From Hygrophila difformis (Eukaryota > Streptophyta > Magnoliopsida > Lamiales > Acanthaceae), in contig JAOANR010000014.1 in NCBI GenBank assembly GCA_030278955.1, positions 27,282,068 to 27,346,067 on the forward strand: 64,000 bases of DNA, given 5' to 3'. The position numbers and the translations under genes were made by a program. This document shows positions 33,877 through 44,723 of the stretch, piece by piece. Within the stretch, counting starts at the first letter, position 1; each line of letters begins with the position of its first letter. The notes under the pieces are model-generated. The model saw nothing but the letters and a program-made list of their open reading frames with translations, had not been told where the DNA came from and made no database searches.

Positions 33877-35781
33877 CTACTTTCCACAAGAGAATTTCGT
33901 CTTGAGTTCTCCATTATTCGAAAAAGATGTGTGACAGTCCAAACACTGCGGGTTAGCTTCAGTACTGCTTGGAAGTGTTCCTTTCCCCCTGTTCTGTAGT
34001 TCCTTGGCCAATTGGGTGACTTGCGTCTCCACATTCTTGATTGATGACTGCAGTTGCTGATTTATATCCTTCTGGTTGGCTATAAACTCAGTCATCAGGT
34101 TCTCCAAACGAGATGATGGCCTTTGGTTATATTGCTGATTCTGATCCGGTTGGGATTGGAAATTCTGGAAATTCTGGCCTTGATTCTGATTAGGCCTTTG
34201 TTGGATTTGAGGTTGGAAATTCTGATTCTGATTTTGAAAGTTCTGCACTCTTTGCTGGACGAATCCCTGGTTCTGAGGTCTGAAGTTTTGCTGTGGGTTT
34301 TGGAACTGGTTGGGCTGGTTTGGCTGCAACAAATGCGCGTTAAGTGCATTGTTGTTGGAGTAAGAGAGGTTGGGATGGCGATTTTGGTAATTCCCGGCAT
34401 AATTACAGCTTTCGGTAGCTATCTGTTGGCATGTATCAGTTGGATGAGGTCCCTGACACAGCCCACAGACAACTCCCGATTGCTGTGTTTGAACTTGGTC
34501 TGATGAGGTTCCTGCCTGGGAAGCGTCCGTTCCCTTCCCTTTTTCCTGGCTCAGCTTTATCGCAGCTACCTGTTCTTGCAGTTTTTCAAAATCTGTTTTC
34601 CCTTCACTTACAGCAAAGACTTTTCTAGGAGGGTCCTCCTTCCTATCGTCTGTGTTTAGGATGGATCTGTTGACAGACATTGTCTCAATCTTCTCCCAAG
34701 CTTGGTCCATAGGCAAGTGGAGTAAATGTCGTCCGCCAGCCGCGTCTAACATTGTTCTCCATGGATGGGTGAGTCCTCCGTAGAATTTCCTCAATTGCTC
34801 CCAGGGTGCGTACCCATGTTGGGGGCATCGCCTAATGAGGCCCAAGAATCTTTCCTTCGCATCATATAATGACTCATCTGGCTTCATTTTAAAATCTCCA
34901 ATCTTAGCTCATCCTTCCTCAATCTTTGATTCTGGAAAATACTTCAGCAAAAAGCTCCTCACCAAGTCTGCCCAAGTGCTCCGCAGATTGATAGGCAATG
35001 ACTTATACCAGTCCCTGGCACCGCTATACAAAGAAAATGGAAACAACATTAGCCTTATAGCATCAGGAGAGACTCCCTGATTTTTTATCGTGTCGCAGAG
35101 CTCCAGGAAGGTCTGGAGATGATCATGAGGGTCCTCATGATTTGCACCGCAGAACTGATTGTTTTGCACCAAATTAATGAGTGCCGGTTTGAGCTCGAAA
35201 TTGCGTGCGGGAAAATGTGCTCTCCCAGGTCCATCCAGATAGGGCTCTACAATTGGTTGCATGAAGTCTGCTGCTGCTTGCTGCTGTTGTTGATTTCCTT
35301 GTTCAGCTTGGTTCTGGTACTGTTGGTGATCATTTGGAAATTGCTGGAAATTATGTGGATCTTGTGGGTTGTTCTGAAATTGATCTGGATTGAAAGCTTG
35401 GTTTTGATATTTTTGGTTTGGTATGTTTTGGTTTTGGTGAAATTGGTTTACGGGTGGTGGTGGTTGTTGGTGGAATTGTTGGTATTGTTGCTGATTAGGA
35501 TTTGGTAGATTCTCCTCTTCGTTGGCACGATTAGGATGCTCTATCACTCCTCCGTCAGCTCCATTACCAGGGTTATTTTGTGGTTGGTCTATGGGTAAGA
35601 TCGGGGGAATGTTTTGGTTTTCTGCCATATCTGATAGATCGCTGCTTGATGTTTCAGGTGAAGTGCGGCTCCGACGCTCCTGCTCCTTCCGTCTTCTGGC
35701 TTCTGCCCTCAGTTGGCGAGCGGTCCTTTCTATTTCTAGATCGAACGGTAGCTCCGGTAATGTGTTCCTTCTCCGTTGCAT
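33877..35781 (-). pseudogene. Athila-type gag of G
   Basis: One frame of 635 codons from MQRRRNTLPELPFDLEIERT with a single TGA near 34905, then DESLYDAKERFLGLIRRCPQ. The gag domain is seen at about residues 195-300 (LINLVQNNQFCGANHEDPHD, WYKSLPINLRSTWADLV), a zinc knuckle CGLCQGPHPTDTC in the second half, and long Gln/Asn-rich tracts before and after. It ends at the GTLPSSTEANPQ segment, where Athila elements normally run on into protease and reverse transcriptase. Alternative: a related Tat-lineage gag. Confidence 0.8.
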
Positions 35782-35910
35782 AAGCAGTTGGTATCAAACT
35801 TTTGACAGTACCTGTACAACCCCCAGGTTAGTGACGGTTCAAGAATATATACAAGAACTATCTATGAGTAAATCAGGAATGTAATTCTCCTAGTAAACGG
35901 CGCTGCATCC

Positions 35911-36174
35911 TCCCCGGCAACGGCGCCATGAAACTTTTGACGAGCTTCGCCAACACGAGTAATTTTTCTGAAAATTCCTTTTACTGGTTTATTGCTTAAG
36001 GAGGAAACTATGATTTCAAATGGTGCCTCGAGAGTCCCCGGCAACGGCGCCATGAAACTTTTGACGAGCTTCGCCAACACGAGTAATTTTTCTGAAAATT
36101 CCTTTTACAGGTTTATTGCTTAAGGAGGAAACTATGATTTCAAATGGTGCCTCGAGAGTCCCCGGTAACGGCCA
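35911..36174 (-). repeat. Tandem triplication of the primer-binding site region in G
   Basis: A 124-bp unit starting with TCCCCGGCAACGGCGCCA is present at 35911 and 36035 and begins a third time at 36159, where the site has lost two bases and carries one change (CCCCGGTAACGGCCA). Each site is followed by TGAAACTTTTG, the apparent LTR end. The two full units differ by about one base, so the duplication is recent. Confidence 0.85.
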
Positions 36175-38791
36175 TGAAACTTTTGCACCCAAGCCAAGTT
36201 TCATTCTGCTACTGGGGGGGGTTGAAGAACCGTCTAAATACAGTTTCCAAATTCGGATTTATTAAATGAAAAGAGTTATGATTGGGGGAAGGGGTTTAAG
36301 GATATGTTATGATTTCCCTTTTTATTACTCCTGTGGGGTTCAAACAGCGCTGTGGTCCTCCCAGCCATGAAGCTTTTGACAAATATCACGGTGCAACAGG
36401 GATGGACCTTCAGTCTGTCACCCTGAAAGTCCCTGATATCTGCACCATGATGCTTCTCTAAATTTCATGTCAAGAAGATACCTGCCATGAAATTCTTGAA
36501 CATCTTCCCACTGTATGAGTATTTTCCCAAAATGTTGTTTTTATTTACTCGTGTCACGAAACTGTGCTCCCGAAAGTGCACGGGTCAAAAATTGCAGTAA
36601 TTTATAGTAAGTACCGGATCGTTCACTGGAGGATGTGCGATGGAAGCAGGACCCACGTCGTTTACTAAGATTTTCCACTCGGTTACTCGTTTCAAGTTTT
36701 GCAAGAGTTTCTAATAACTACTTGACATAATTTAAATCAGATCATGAAAGCAGTAAAATTATTCTACAAAGCATGATAAACTAGATCGAAGAAAGCAATT
36801 AAATCTATACTACGAAAGCATGTAAAACTACGCTACACTATCTAGAACGCAGGTTTAAATATGACAGAAGGGACAGGGAGGAAATAATAAAGATTTGACA
36901 AGATTCAGATGAAACACAATTAAACTTCCATTTTTAATACACAGATCTCAGTTTGGGATAATCCTCTAGTTAGCTAACTCTCATGCTTTCTACACCATGT
37001 TCCCTTTAACAGACAGGTACTTATGGTGAGAATTTACATGCTCTTAAGACAACAATTTCTAAGATACCACAGACTTATAACTCCCTCCACAGGCCTTGTG
37101 AAGTTACATTACATATCTGTGGTGGATAAGCAACACCTAACACATCATTAGTTGACATGCCAAGTACTCCTATCATTCCCCCATGTCACACCCAAAGTTT
37201 CAAATAAAGCCCCAAACCATTCCATAACTCTCAAACCTTTTAACAGATGGACAGCCCCTTATTCTTCCGAGTGACCTCTATGAAAGCATTTAAAGGAAAG
37301 CAGTAAAGAAAGCTGTAAAGAAAGCATTTAAATCTATCACTCGGAATCGTTAAAAACGTCTCTTTCCGTTAGTATAAAAGAGCCCCTGGTCTTGGTGACC
37401 AGATGCAGATCAAGAACCTCCAGGTCATCGATAAGCCACAGGGCTTACAACTCCTGGTCAGTTATGAGATACAAACTAAATGAAACAGATCCATAAATGA
37501 ACCTGTTCTGGATGTACTCATTCAAGACTCAGTTCTAGACTTTGGCAGAAGAAGATAGTAGTCGAAGGAATACTCGACCTTACCTTATAAATTCACCAAG
37601 GCCTATATGTTGTTCCTCTAGTATTATTTATCACATCTCATCTACACCCAAGTGGATATTGACTTAATGCGATATCTAATATCAGATTTCCAACACACAG
37701 CAATTTTGAGAAGCAAATTGATATTTGAAAATCATTCCCTAGACAGGTACTAAACTCTCAATTAAAACACAGATCCTTTCAGTCTAGATGAGATCTAATC
37801 GCTGACTTTGCTTCTAAGCTCTCAAGATCAACCCCCAGTAGAATATGAATTAGTCATAACTGTTGAATTTATCCCTTACTCAGATCCGGATTTTATAAAG
37901 GAGTTTTTGTTGGAAATTTATTATGCAGCATCTGATTTAAATCAAGACTTCTGTGTCCAAGGGGAAGGATCCCCAAAATAGCAGTAAGACCAGAACATCT
38001 ACATAATAGTATCATGCATACAAGTATATGAAAAGGAAAATAAGATACCCCAAAATATAATGGTGGGGTTAGACAGAATGTGATACACAAAAGTGAATTG
38101 GCCTGAGATGAGGAGAAATCGGCTAAAAGAGTGCCAGAGATAGTTGGGGTTTTCCGGACTGCAAACATCTGCTGTCCGGTTCCCAATTATCCAAGATGAG
38201 TGGTTGTAGACAGAAAGAATCCCAAACAACGGTGACCGCCTTCATTTAGTTCTTTTGTCTGTGAGTGGAAAAATAACCCACATATTTCTTGCTGTAATAT
38301 TTCTCAACTGATGTTGGTCGACATCAGTTGATACTATTGCAACTTGAATTCAGGTTGAGAAATTAAGATAAGGAAAATTAAAACTGTATTTGATTAGGAA
38401 TTGGCTGAGTGACTAATCGAAACTCTTAGTGAAGAGAACGCTCGCCGAAGCTTCCACCAACCACTAACCAGATCATGCAAAATAACAGATAATGATTGAC
38501 ACACAGAAGACGGGTTAGTCGATATCCCTGTGAAGGGACCTTTCACCAACATTAATCTGTGGTGTTTCTCATTATCCGTTCATACACACAATGAAAGAGA
38601 AAATAAGAAAGTAAGAAAATATTTTTTGGTACTGTGTGGGTGGTAAGCACACAATAAATAGACGCTAGTAGGTTGAAATGTGTAATGGATAGAAGTCAGA
38701 TGAACTGGGCCGAGGCCCAATACACCCATGCAACTTACACAAATCATGAAAGAAAATATTTTTGGAGTTTTCAAAATAGAAGGGATAGTTC

Positions 38792-39303
38792 AATTCGAAT
38801 TATTGGGGTAATTCGAATTGAGAATGCATGAAGGATGAAGTATTACTTTACTCAATTGATCATTGCTAGAAATTGGAGCATCATCTAATTCGAATTATTG
38901 ACCAATTCGAATTAATTCGAATTAATTCGAATTGGACAACTCGAATTGGCGAAGTCCTTTTCTTACTCAAATTGACTAAGGCATTTACCTCAAGGGGAGG
39001 GTGAATTCGAATTGTTCAGCAATTCGAATTAATTCGAATTGCAACAATTCGAATTGTTCAGCAATTCGAATTAATTCGAATTGCAACAATTCGAATTGGT
39101 AAGAGATGGAAAATAAACTAAGGCATGAGGGGATGGCAATGGATACAATGTGGTTTTCAAGCCAATTCGAATTGTGGAGCAATTCGAGTTAATTCGAATT
39201 GAATAATTCGAATTGGTTGGAAACCACATGAAGAGAATAATTTGGCTATGCAATTCGAATTTCTTAGGCAATTCGAATTAATTCGAATTGCCTCAATTCG
39301 AAT
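38792..39303. repeat. AATTCGAATT cluster 1 (downstream of the TATA box)
   Basis: Nineteen exact copies of the 10-bp palindrome AATTCGAATT plus several one-base variants occur in 512 bp. Many are arranged as one copy, 7-9 nt, two abutting copies, 4-6 nt, one copy. It lies about 0.87-1.39 kb downstream of the TATA box on the minus strand. Confidence 0.9.
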
Positions 39304-40172
39304 CACATATTTTTCAGACAACAACAATTTTTATTCTCACAAGTATGGGTTAGGTGAACACTGTACTGTAATGATGGGTTTAGATTTACTAAATCCCTCA
39401 TCTCACATCAATGTCATTTCACAGCCACCCTAGTGAGATTTTCAAGAAATAAACAAATACATGTCTAGTGGGTATTGGCTAGATTCAAACCCTATTTCTA
39501 CAAACAAGAGATCAAAGATCAAAGAGCCTAAAACATCTAGTCATCTAAGAACTACATGAGTAAACTAAGAACACTCAAGTTATCTAAGGTAGCATGAAAC
39601 AAGATTAAGGCAGGAAGAATAAAACTTAAATATAAAATAAAACAAACCTTAAAAACATCTAAAACCTAAGAACACTTATTTGAAGCTCTAAGGCACTAAA
39701 TCAAGCCAAAAACCCACCAAACATGCATTTATTAAGTTTGAATGTCAACTAGGACATAATAAATGTAACCTAATTGAAACAAACAAACATACTAAGCATT
39801 AATTTTTAGGGAAAGCATTAAAGAATGCCAAAACAAATGAATAAAACCATTTCTGGAAATTTTCCTTGTATTGACATTTGAAATCAAAATAAAGAACCCA
39901 AAACCATCATTAGCTTGAAGGTATGGTTTATTCTAACTAGAAAGCATGTAAAAATATGGAAAATGGCTACTCTAAGGGTTACACAAACTGCTTCTATACT
40001 AAACTAAGATTAAAGCATGTAAAGATTATACTACTTGCAAGAAAAATAAACTAAACTAAACTGAACTACCTACCTAACCCTTAAGGGGTGTGGAACCTCC
40101 TGCTGTTCTTTTTGTCCCAAGCTGCTTTTTGGTTAAAATTCTTGATCTCCTGATTCTGTTGTGGAAGGTCTG

Positions 40173-40180
40173 CTTTTATA
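40173..40180 (-). promoter_or_regulatory. TATA box of the G LTR
   Basis: Minus strand TGTCTATAAAAGCAG. It lies between the two AATTCGAATT clusters and has the right orientation for gag. Confidence 0.65.
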
Positions 40181-40275
40181 GACAATCTTCAAAACCCTAG
40201 GCCCACCAGTGTTGTGTCCATGCTCCACAGCTTCATTTGAATGAATTGTTGAGTGAAGTTCGAATTATCTCAACC

Positions 40276-40656
40276 AATTCGAATTAATTCGAATTGTGAG
40301 ATCTCTTCCTTGAGCTGGGATTTTGGCCTTCAGTTATCAATTCGAATTGTTGGGATAATTCGAATTGGTATTTTCTCGAATTGAATGAGGGTTTCTGCTA
40401 GGCTTCCTTGCACTTGTTGGCAATTCGAATTGTTTGTGCCAATTCGAATTAATTCGAACTTGGACAATTCGAATTGCATCTTCTTCTTGCCTTTGGGTTT
40501 CTTCTCTCTTCATTCCCTAATTCGAATTAATTCGAACTTGAATAATTCGAATTAGCCTTCTGCATTCCTTCCAACACTTAACCATTTCTTTGCTCTCTTT
40601 AGCAATTCGAATTGTTGTGCAATTCGAATTAATTCGAATTGCCTATAATTCGAATT
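40276..40656. repeat. AATTCGAATT cluster 2 (upstream of the TATA box)
   Basis: Thirteen exact copies and several variants (AATTCGAACT, GTTCGAATT) occur in 381 bp, about 95-480 bp upstream of TATAAAAG on the minus strand, with the same single-double-single module as cluster 1. Confidence 0.9.
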
Positions 40657-41187
40657 GTGCTTCAACACTTAACCAAATTTTCAGTTGTGGGATTTTCAAT
40701 CTTTTTCCCATCTTTTTGGATTTTTGTGGGCTCTTTTATTCTTTTGCCCATCTTTTCATTCCTTTTTCTTTTCTTTTTCCTTTTTTCATGTTTTTGGATT
40801 TTTCTAACACAAATACAATTTAAAATTGCATATTTTGTGTCTTTTTGTTACCGGCTCGATGTTTTCACAAACTCGCATTAATCTGTCAAATTCAACTGCT
40901 TTCTTATTGAAATAAGATGGAATCACGATCAAAATGTCCGTCTCAGACACGGAAATGGATTGGAAATAATGGACAATTTTGGCCATTATCACATATTTAC
41001 GTGGTTGAGTTTCTTCCGGGTATGTGGATATGATACACGAATAAAGGATAAATGAAATAACTGCTGGAAATTCTTTTATTGCTCCAAAAGAAACTTATTG
41101 GGTTATACGCGGTAGAATGAACGTAGTAGTGCTGACAATAGTCAAAGGAGGTACAAGTAGTAATGCATCGGTATATATATCCCTAAT

Positions 41188-41586
41188 CTAGAGGGGACAG
41201 GTAGGGGCATCCTCGATGGGATCGTCCCCGTCGCTGGATACGTCAATGGGAACAGCGACGTCGGGGCCAGGGCCCAGGTTTTGGAGGATCGCCTCACCAA
41301 CGTCCTGTGTTAGGTTGGTCAAGTCCCAGCCCAGGTTCTCCACTTGCTCCTCCAAGCCATCACTCTTGTCCTGGAGCTGGGCCACTTGGGCCTGAAGCTG
41401 CGCGACTTGCTCCTGCAGCTGGGTTATGTGGTGATGGTCTGCCTCCCTAAGATGACCCAGATGGGCCACGTTACTCTCCAACTGTCCTACCCGCGTTTTG
41501 AAGTAATTGATGTGCTGTTGGCCCTCGAGGTATGCGTTCATCAATTTTACCATCAAATTGACCATGTTCGCGTTGGGCTCGGCCAT
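41188..41586 (-). CDS. Small sense ORF of B: coiled-coil protein with acidic SIM-like tail
   Basis: 132 codons from MAEPNANMVNLMVKLMNAYL. The middle is a strong coiled coil with repeated heptads (ITQLQEQVAQLQAQVAQLQD) and the tail reads VPIDVSSDGDDPIEDAP, matching the D tail with one Glu to Gly change in the acidic run. It is intact here and the first ORF after the primer site. Its partner genes in B are the antisense gene and the integrase remnant. No named family is recognised. Confidence 0.65.
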   Translation of the reverse strand: MAEPNANMVNLMVKLMNAYLEGQQHINYFKTRVGQLESNVAHLGHLREADHHHITQLQEQVAQLQAQVAQLQDKSDGLEEQVENLGWDLTNLTQDVGEAILQNLGPGPDVAVPIDVSSDGDDPIEDAPTCPL

Positions 41587-41956
41587 CTAATGTTGACAAG
41601 GTAGGTCAGAGTTAGGATATATTTTAGGCAAAGTCAGGATGTGCAGGAACTAGATCTATATGCAACATGCAAGTGCAAGTCCCTTCCCCATTAAAATTTA
41701 ATTTATTCGTATGTTTAAAATAAATTTCTAAAGGTTGGGCTTCTATAGTGGGCCGAAAAGTTTAATTTTTCTTTTCTTGGCTGAAACATCGGGCTATAAA
41801 TAAATATTTGGACTAAATAAAACTAGTGGTCTGTAAAAGTAATATACTTAAAAATATTACTAGGGTTTAAAATATTAGTATCAAAAAAATTATAATAATA
41901 ATATTACTAATAATAATAATAGCTTCAAAATAAAATTCCGGGCTCTGATACCAACT
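41587..41956 (-). promoter_or_regulatory. B leader and tRNA-Met primer-binding site
   Basis: The primer site is 41943-41953, 3 nt from the LTR. Only two to three TGGGCY-like words remain, near 41735-41790. A short AAT microsatellite lies near 41890-41920. Confidence 0.75.
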
Positions 41957-44723
41957 TGTAACACCCCGGATTTGATAACCTAGGCCGAGGTGTCACCGCC
42001 GCATTTCCCTAGCAAGACACGGATGTCCGAGCTCGCCATGGAAATGCAAGGATTGTGGGCACGTTAAAGCTTTAAAAACATTTCAACGTATAGTCCGGAA
42101 TTTAATAATACTTAAGTCAAAATACGAAAGTAAAGGCCATCATGCACGGATAAAGTAAATGCGACAGAAAGTAATCACGGCCAACACGGCCAAAACCTCG
42201 GGTTAAACAGACCCGGTAAAAACAGTAATACGTTGCAGAAAGCGAAAATGTTCACAAATAATTCCCCCCAAGTGTATGCGTATGCGTCACTCGACATACT
42301 CTGTAAAAGAAAAATGACAACGGAGGTCAGTATAAAAATATACTGAGTAAGTTAATCCCTAACTAACAAATAAAAGGGGTTACATGTGTTTAAACTAAAG
42401 ATTTCGCTTCCCATGCATAAATTTAAAATACATAATTTATTTGCAGCGGAAAATATGATTAAAGGACATAATTTTAAAAGCGCAATTTAAAGCATAATTT
42501 AAGATGCATAATTTTAAATACATAATTAAAAACATGATAAAGACGATTTAAGCATAATGGAACACTCACACAAGTCTTTTACATTTTATCCCGTAGACTA
42601 AGAAGAGGACACCATACCAGGAGATCACTAACGAGGCAATCTCAACATAGGACCACTAACGAGGCAGTCCAAACAATGGGAGACCACTAACGAGGCAGTC
42701 TCAAAAAGATAGTAGGACCACTAACGAGGCGATCCAAAAAAATACAGCGCGCGAGATCACTAACGAGGCAATCTCAGATAATAAGGAGACCACTAACGAG
42801 GCAGTCTCAAAGATAATGATAGCATGAAGATCGGCTCAGCCTAGTGAACGGGATTTTTCGAAAGTTCGTATTTCAATGTTATCAAATGATCGATATCGCA
42901 TTTTCATAGTTCGAGTTTTCTCAAGTTCGAAAAATCCTATTCGAGGCAGTTTACGCCTTTCTTAATTAAAAATTTGTCTTTACACCAAAAGTTCTGAAAT
43001 TTTTACAGTAGTTCAAAGACACACACACGAACAACTTCCATGTTTTAAGTTTTTGGAAATAAGGTTCCGAAGTGAGTCGAATTTCGAGTTCTTTGCAAAG
43101 AATGATTTCTGTCTTAAAAACTGGTTTCGTCACAGGTTCGTGCAACGCCGATTAAAAATTCATTTCAAAACCAATTGATGCGAAATTTTTACAGTAATTA
43201 CAAAACATGTTAAGGAACAACTTTCATGTTTTAAGAATTTGGAAATAATGAATTCTTGATACTCAAAAATCGACCACAACCCACTGTATACTCGCGGGCT
43301 CCGAAAAGGTTTTAAAGCAGTTCTGAAATTCGACCGTTTGACATATCAAATGAACACCAAAATCCGTGAAATTTTATATGCACACTCTAGACACAATTAT
43401 CTACAACTTTTGTTTAGGAATGCAAAGTTGAATCATTCGAAAAATGGGTGAAAAACATGCATCAAGTCGAGTAAGGGAAACTGTCACAGTTTGAAATGTT
43501 CGGGTTGTCACAGAAAGTTTACGACGTGATTTGGGATAGCAAATCTTAATGTCAACGGCTGAAATTTGGACACAAGATAGATAAAGGTGTTAGAAACAAC
43601 TTTTATGTTGAATAGTTTTCGGTTTGAATTCCCGAAGGTCGAGTTTTAGGCGAGTCTTTGAAATTTGACGAAAATAGGGTTTTTGAAAACCGATTTTTGT
43701 TACAAGCCTATATCTCGAGTTTTAAACAACAAATAACCACGAAAATTTGTGAGTAATGTTTTAACTTACTGATTTGAAGATTAGGATTACTGGGATGGGT
43801 ATCCGGATGCTCTAGGGTCGCGAGGAACGGCCAATCCTTCCGATCGCTTTTCGTTCGTTTTCCGGCGTGAAATCGTAGTAAAGGAAATGGGTTAGATTTC
43901 GAGTTTCTAAGTGTTATGGACGAATTAAAATGTTTAACCATGGCTTACCAAGAGTCTAGAGGGCAGGGCTTGGTTCCTCTCGCCTCGTCGTCGCCGGAAT
44001 GCTCGCCGGAAAGTGTCGTCGGAAGAGTTTCGGCTTGGGGAGGAAGTTTGGGAGTAGTGTGGGAGTAGTTTCTGTAAGTCTAGGGTTTGGAGGCGCCCCC
44101 AGCCGCCCTTAAGTCTCCCTCACGTCTGGGATTTGGTTTCCCTCGAAGGGGGTGGTCAATTTTGGCAAGAAAATCGCCATGGAAGGAAAGTTTACACCTC
44201 CTGCACCTTTGGCGCGGAGGTGGCGCGCACATAGGCCTTTGTCCGCGCGGAGTGCGCGCGAACCATCCAGGGACGCGACTTCCTTTGCCCGCGCGGTGGC
44301 CGCGCGTATGCGCGCGGGGTGCGCGCCGCCCGAACCGGCCGGTTCGGGCGGTTCGTGTGGTCCGTCGGTTCCTTTCTTCCTTTTCTCGATCGGGTTTCTA
44401 TCCTTCGCACTCTTGGTCCGACTTTTCGGGTCATTCCCGACTCGAAATTCTCATTTGGGTTTATTTACGAATTCGATCTAACTCCCGTATGATAATTCGT
44501 CTACTTAAACTCGTCTCGTCCTTCCTTAATGATTATACGGAAGTTGTGTTTTGGTTTCCTCAGGTTTAAATGTTGGGATGCCTTCGGTTATATTTTTATT
44601 TTGGGATTTATTTTATGACTGAACTTGGTATTCGAATTCCCAAGCTGCCCACGTACCCCGTGAAGGGATCAAGTCATGACGTAGTTCAAAACAATTTGAA
44701 TTTGTTTTTCTTCGGGTGTTACA
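41957..44723 (-). repeat. Element B 5' LTR (complete, 2767 bp)
   Basis: Bounded by TGTAACACCCC and GGTGTTACA. It contains six hairpin units (about 42622-42811), modules of about 190 bp from about 42985 to 43620, the CpG-rich word block (44210-44348) and the 20-bp palindrome (44329-44348). It is the undeleted reference for the LTR of this subfamily. Confidence 0.92.

Larger units (their letters stand above)
33590..41005 (-). mobile_element. Element G: Athila-like element nested in B (5' LTR and gag, pol missing)
   Basis: It interrupts the B interior between the antisense gene tail and the B coiled-coil ORF. It has an Athila-type gag, a primer site matching tRNA-Asp (TGGCGCCGTTGCCGGGGA on the minus strand), and a long LTR-like region with a TATA box. 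I see no protease, reverse transcriptase or second LTR, so it is truncated or internally deleted. The left boundary is where similarity to D ends. The right boundary, at TGTGATAATGG on the minus strand, is a guess from the LTR start consensus. Confidence 0.6.
36175..41005 (-). repeat. Long LTR or leader region of G
   Basis: Begins TGAAACTTTTG beside the third primer site. The stretch around 36560-36640, with GTGCTCCCGAAAGTGCACGG, resembles Athila LTR ends. A strong minus-strand TATA box (TATAAAAG, 40173-40180) indicates that this is promoter-bearing LTR sequence. No coding frame is supported. Two clusters of AATTCGAATT lie at 38792-39303 and 40276-40656. If it is one LTR it is about 4.8 kb; the end is not certain. 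Confidence 0.5.
28606..44723 (-). mobile_element. Element B: complete non-autonomous Tekay-like element inserted in the LTR of A
   Basis: B is bounded by TGTAAC at 28606 and GTTACA at 44723 with a perfect 5-bp target duplication CCGAA (28601-28605 and 44724-44728). Removing it rejoins an LTR of A that matches the shared LTR across the junction. Like D, it lacks gag-pol, keeps the integrase end, carries the sense coiled-coil ORF and the antisense spliced gene, and uses the tRNA-Met primer site. Much of its interior is a nested Athila-like insertion, G. Confidence 0.93.

Noticed and set aside
35119..35508. Plus-strand leucine/valine-rich ORF (also 34123-34503, 47682-47993) as membrane proteins
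   Set aside because: They are antisense shadows of Asn/Gln-rich gag tracts on the minus strand.
38985..39271. Repetitive peptides of the type QFELIRIAEQFELLQFEL as a coding repeat
   Set aside because: They are translations of the AATTCGAATT palindrome cluster in several frames and on both strands, so the DNA word is the unit.
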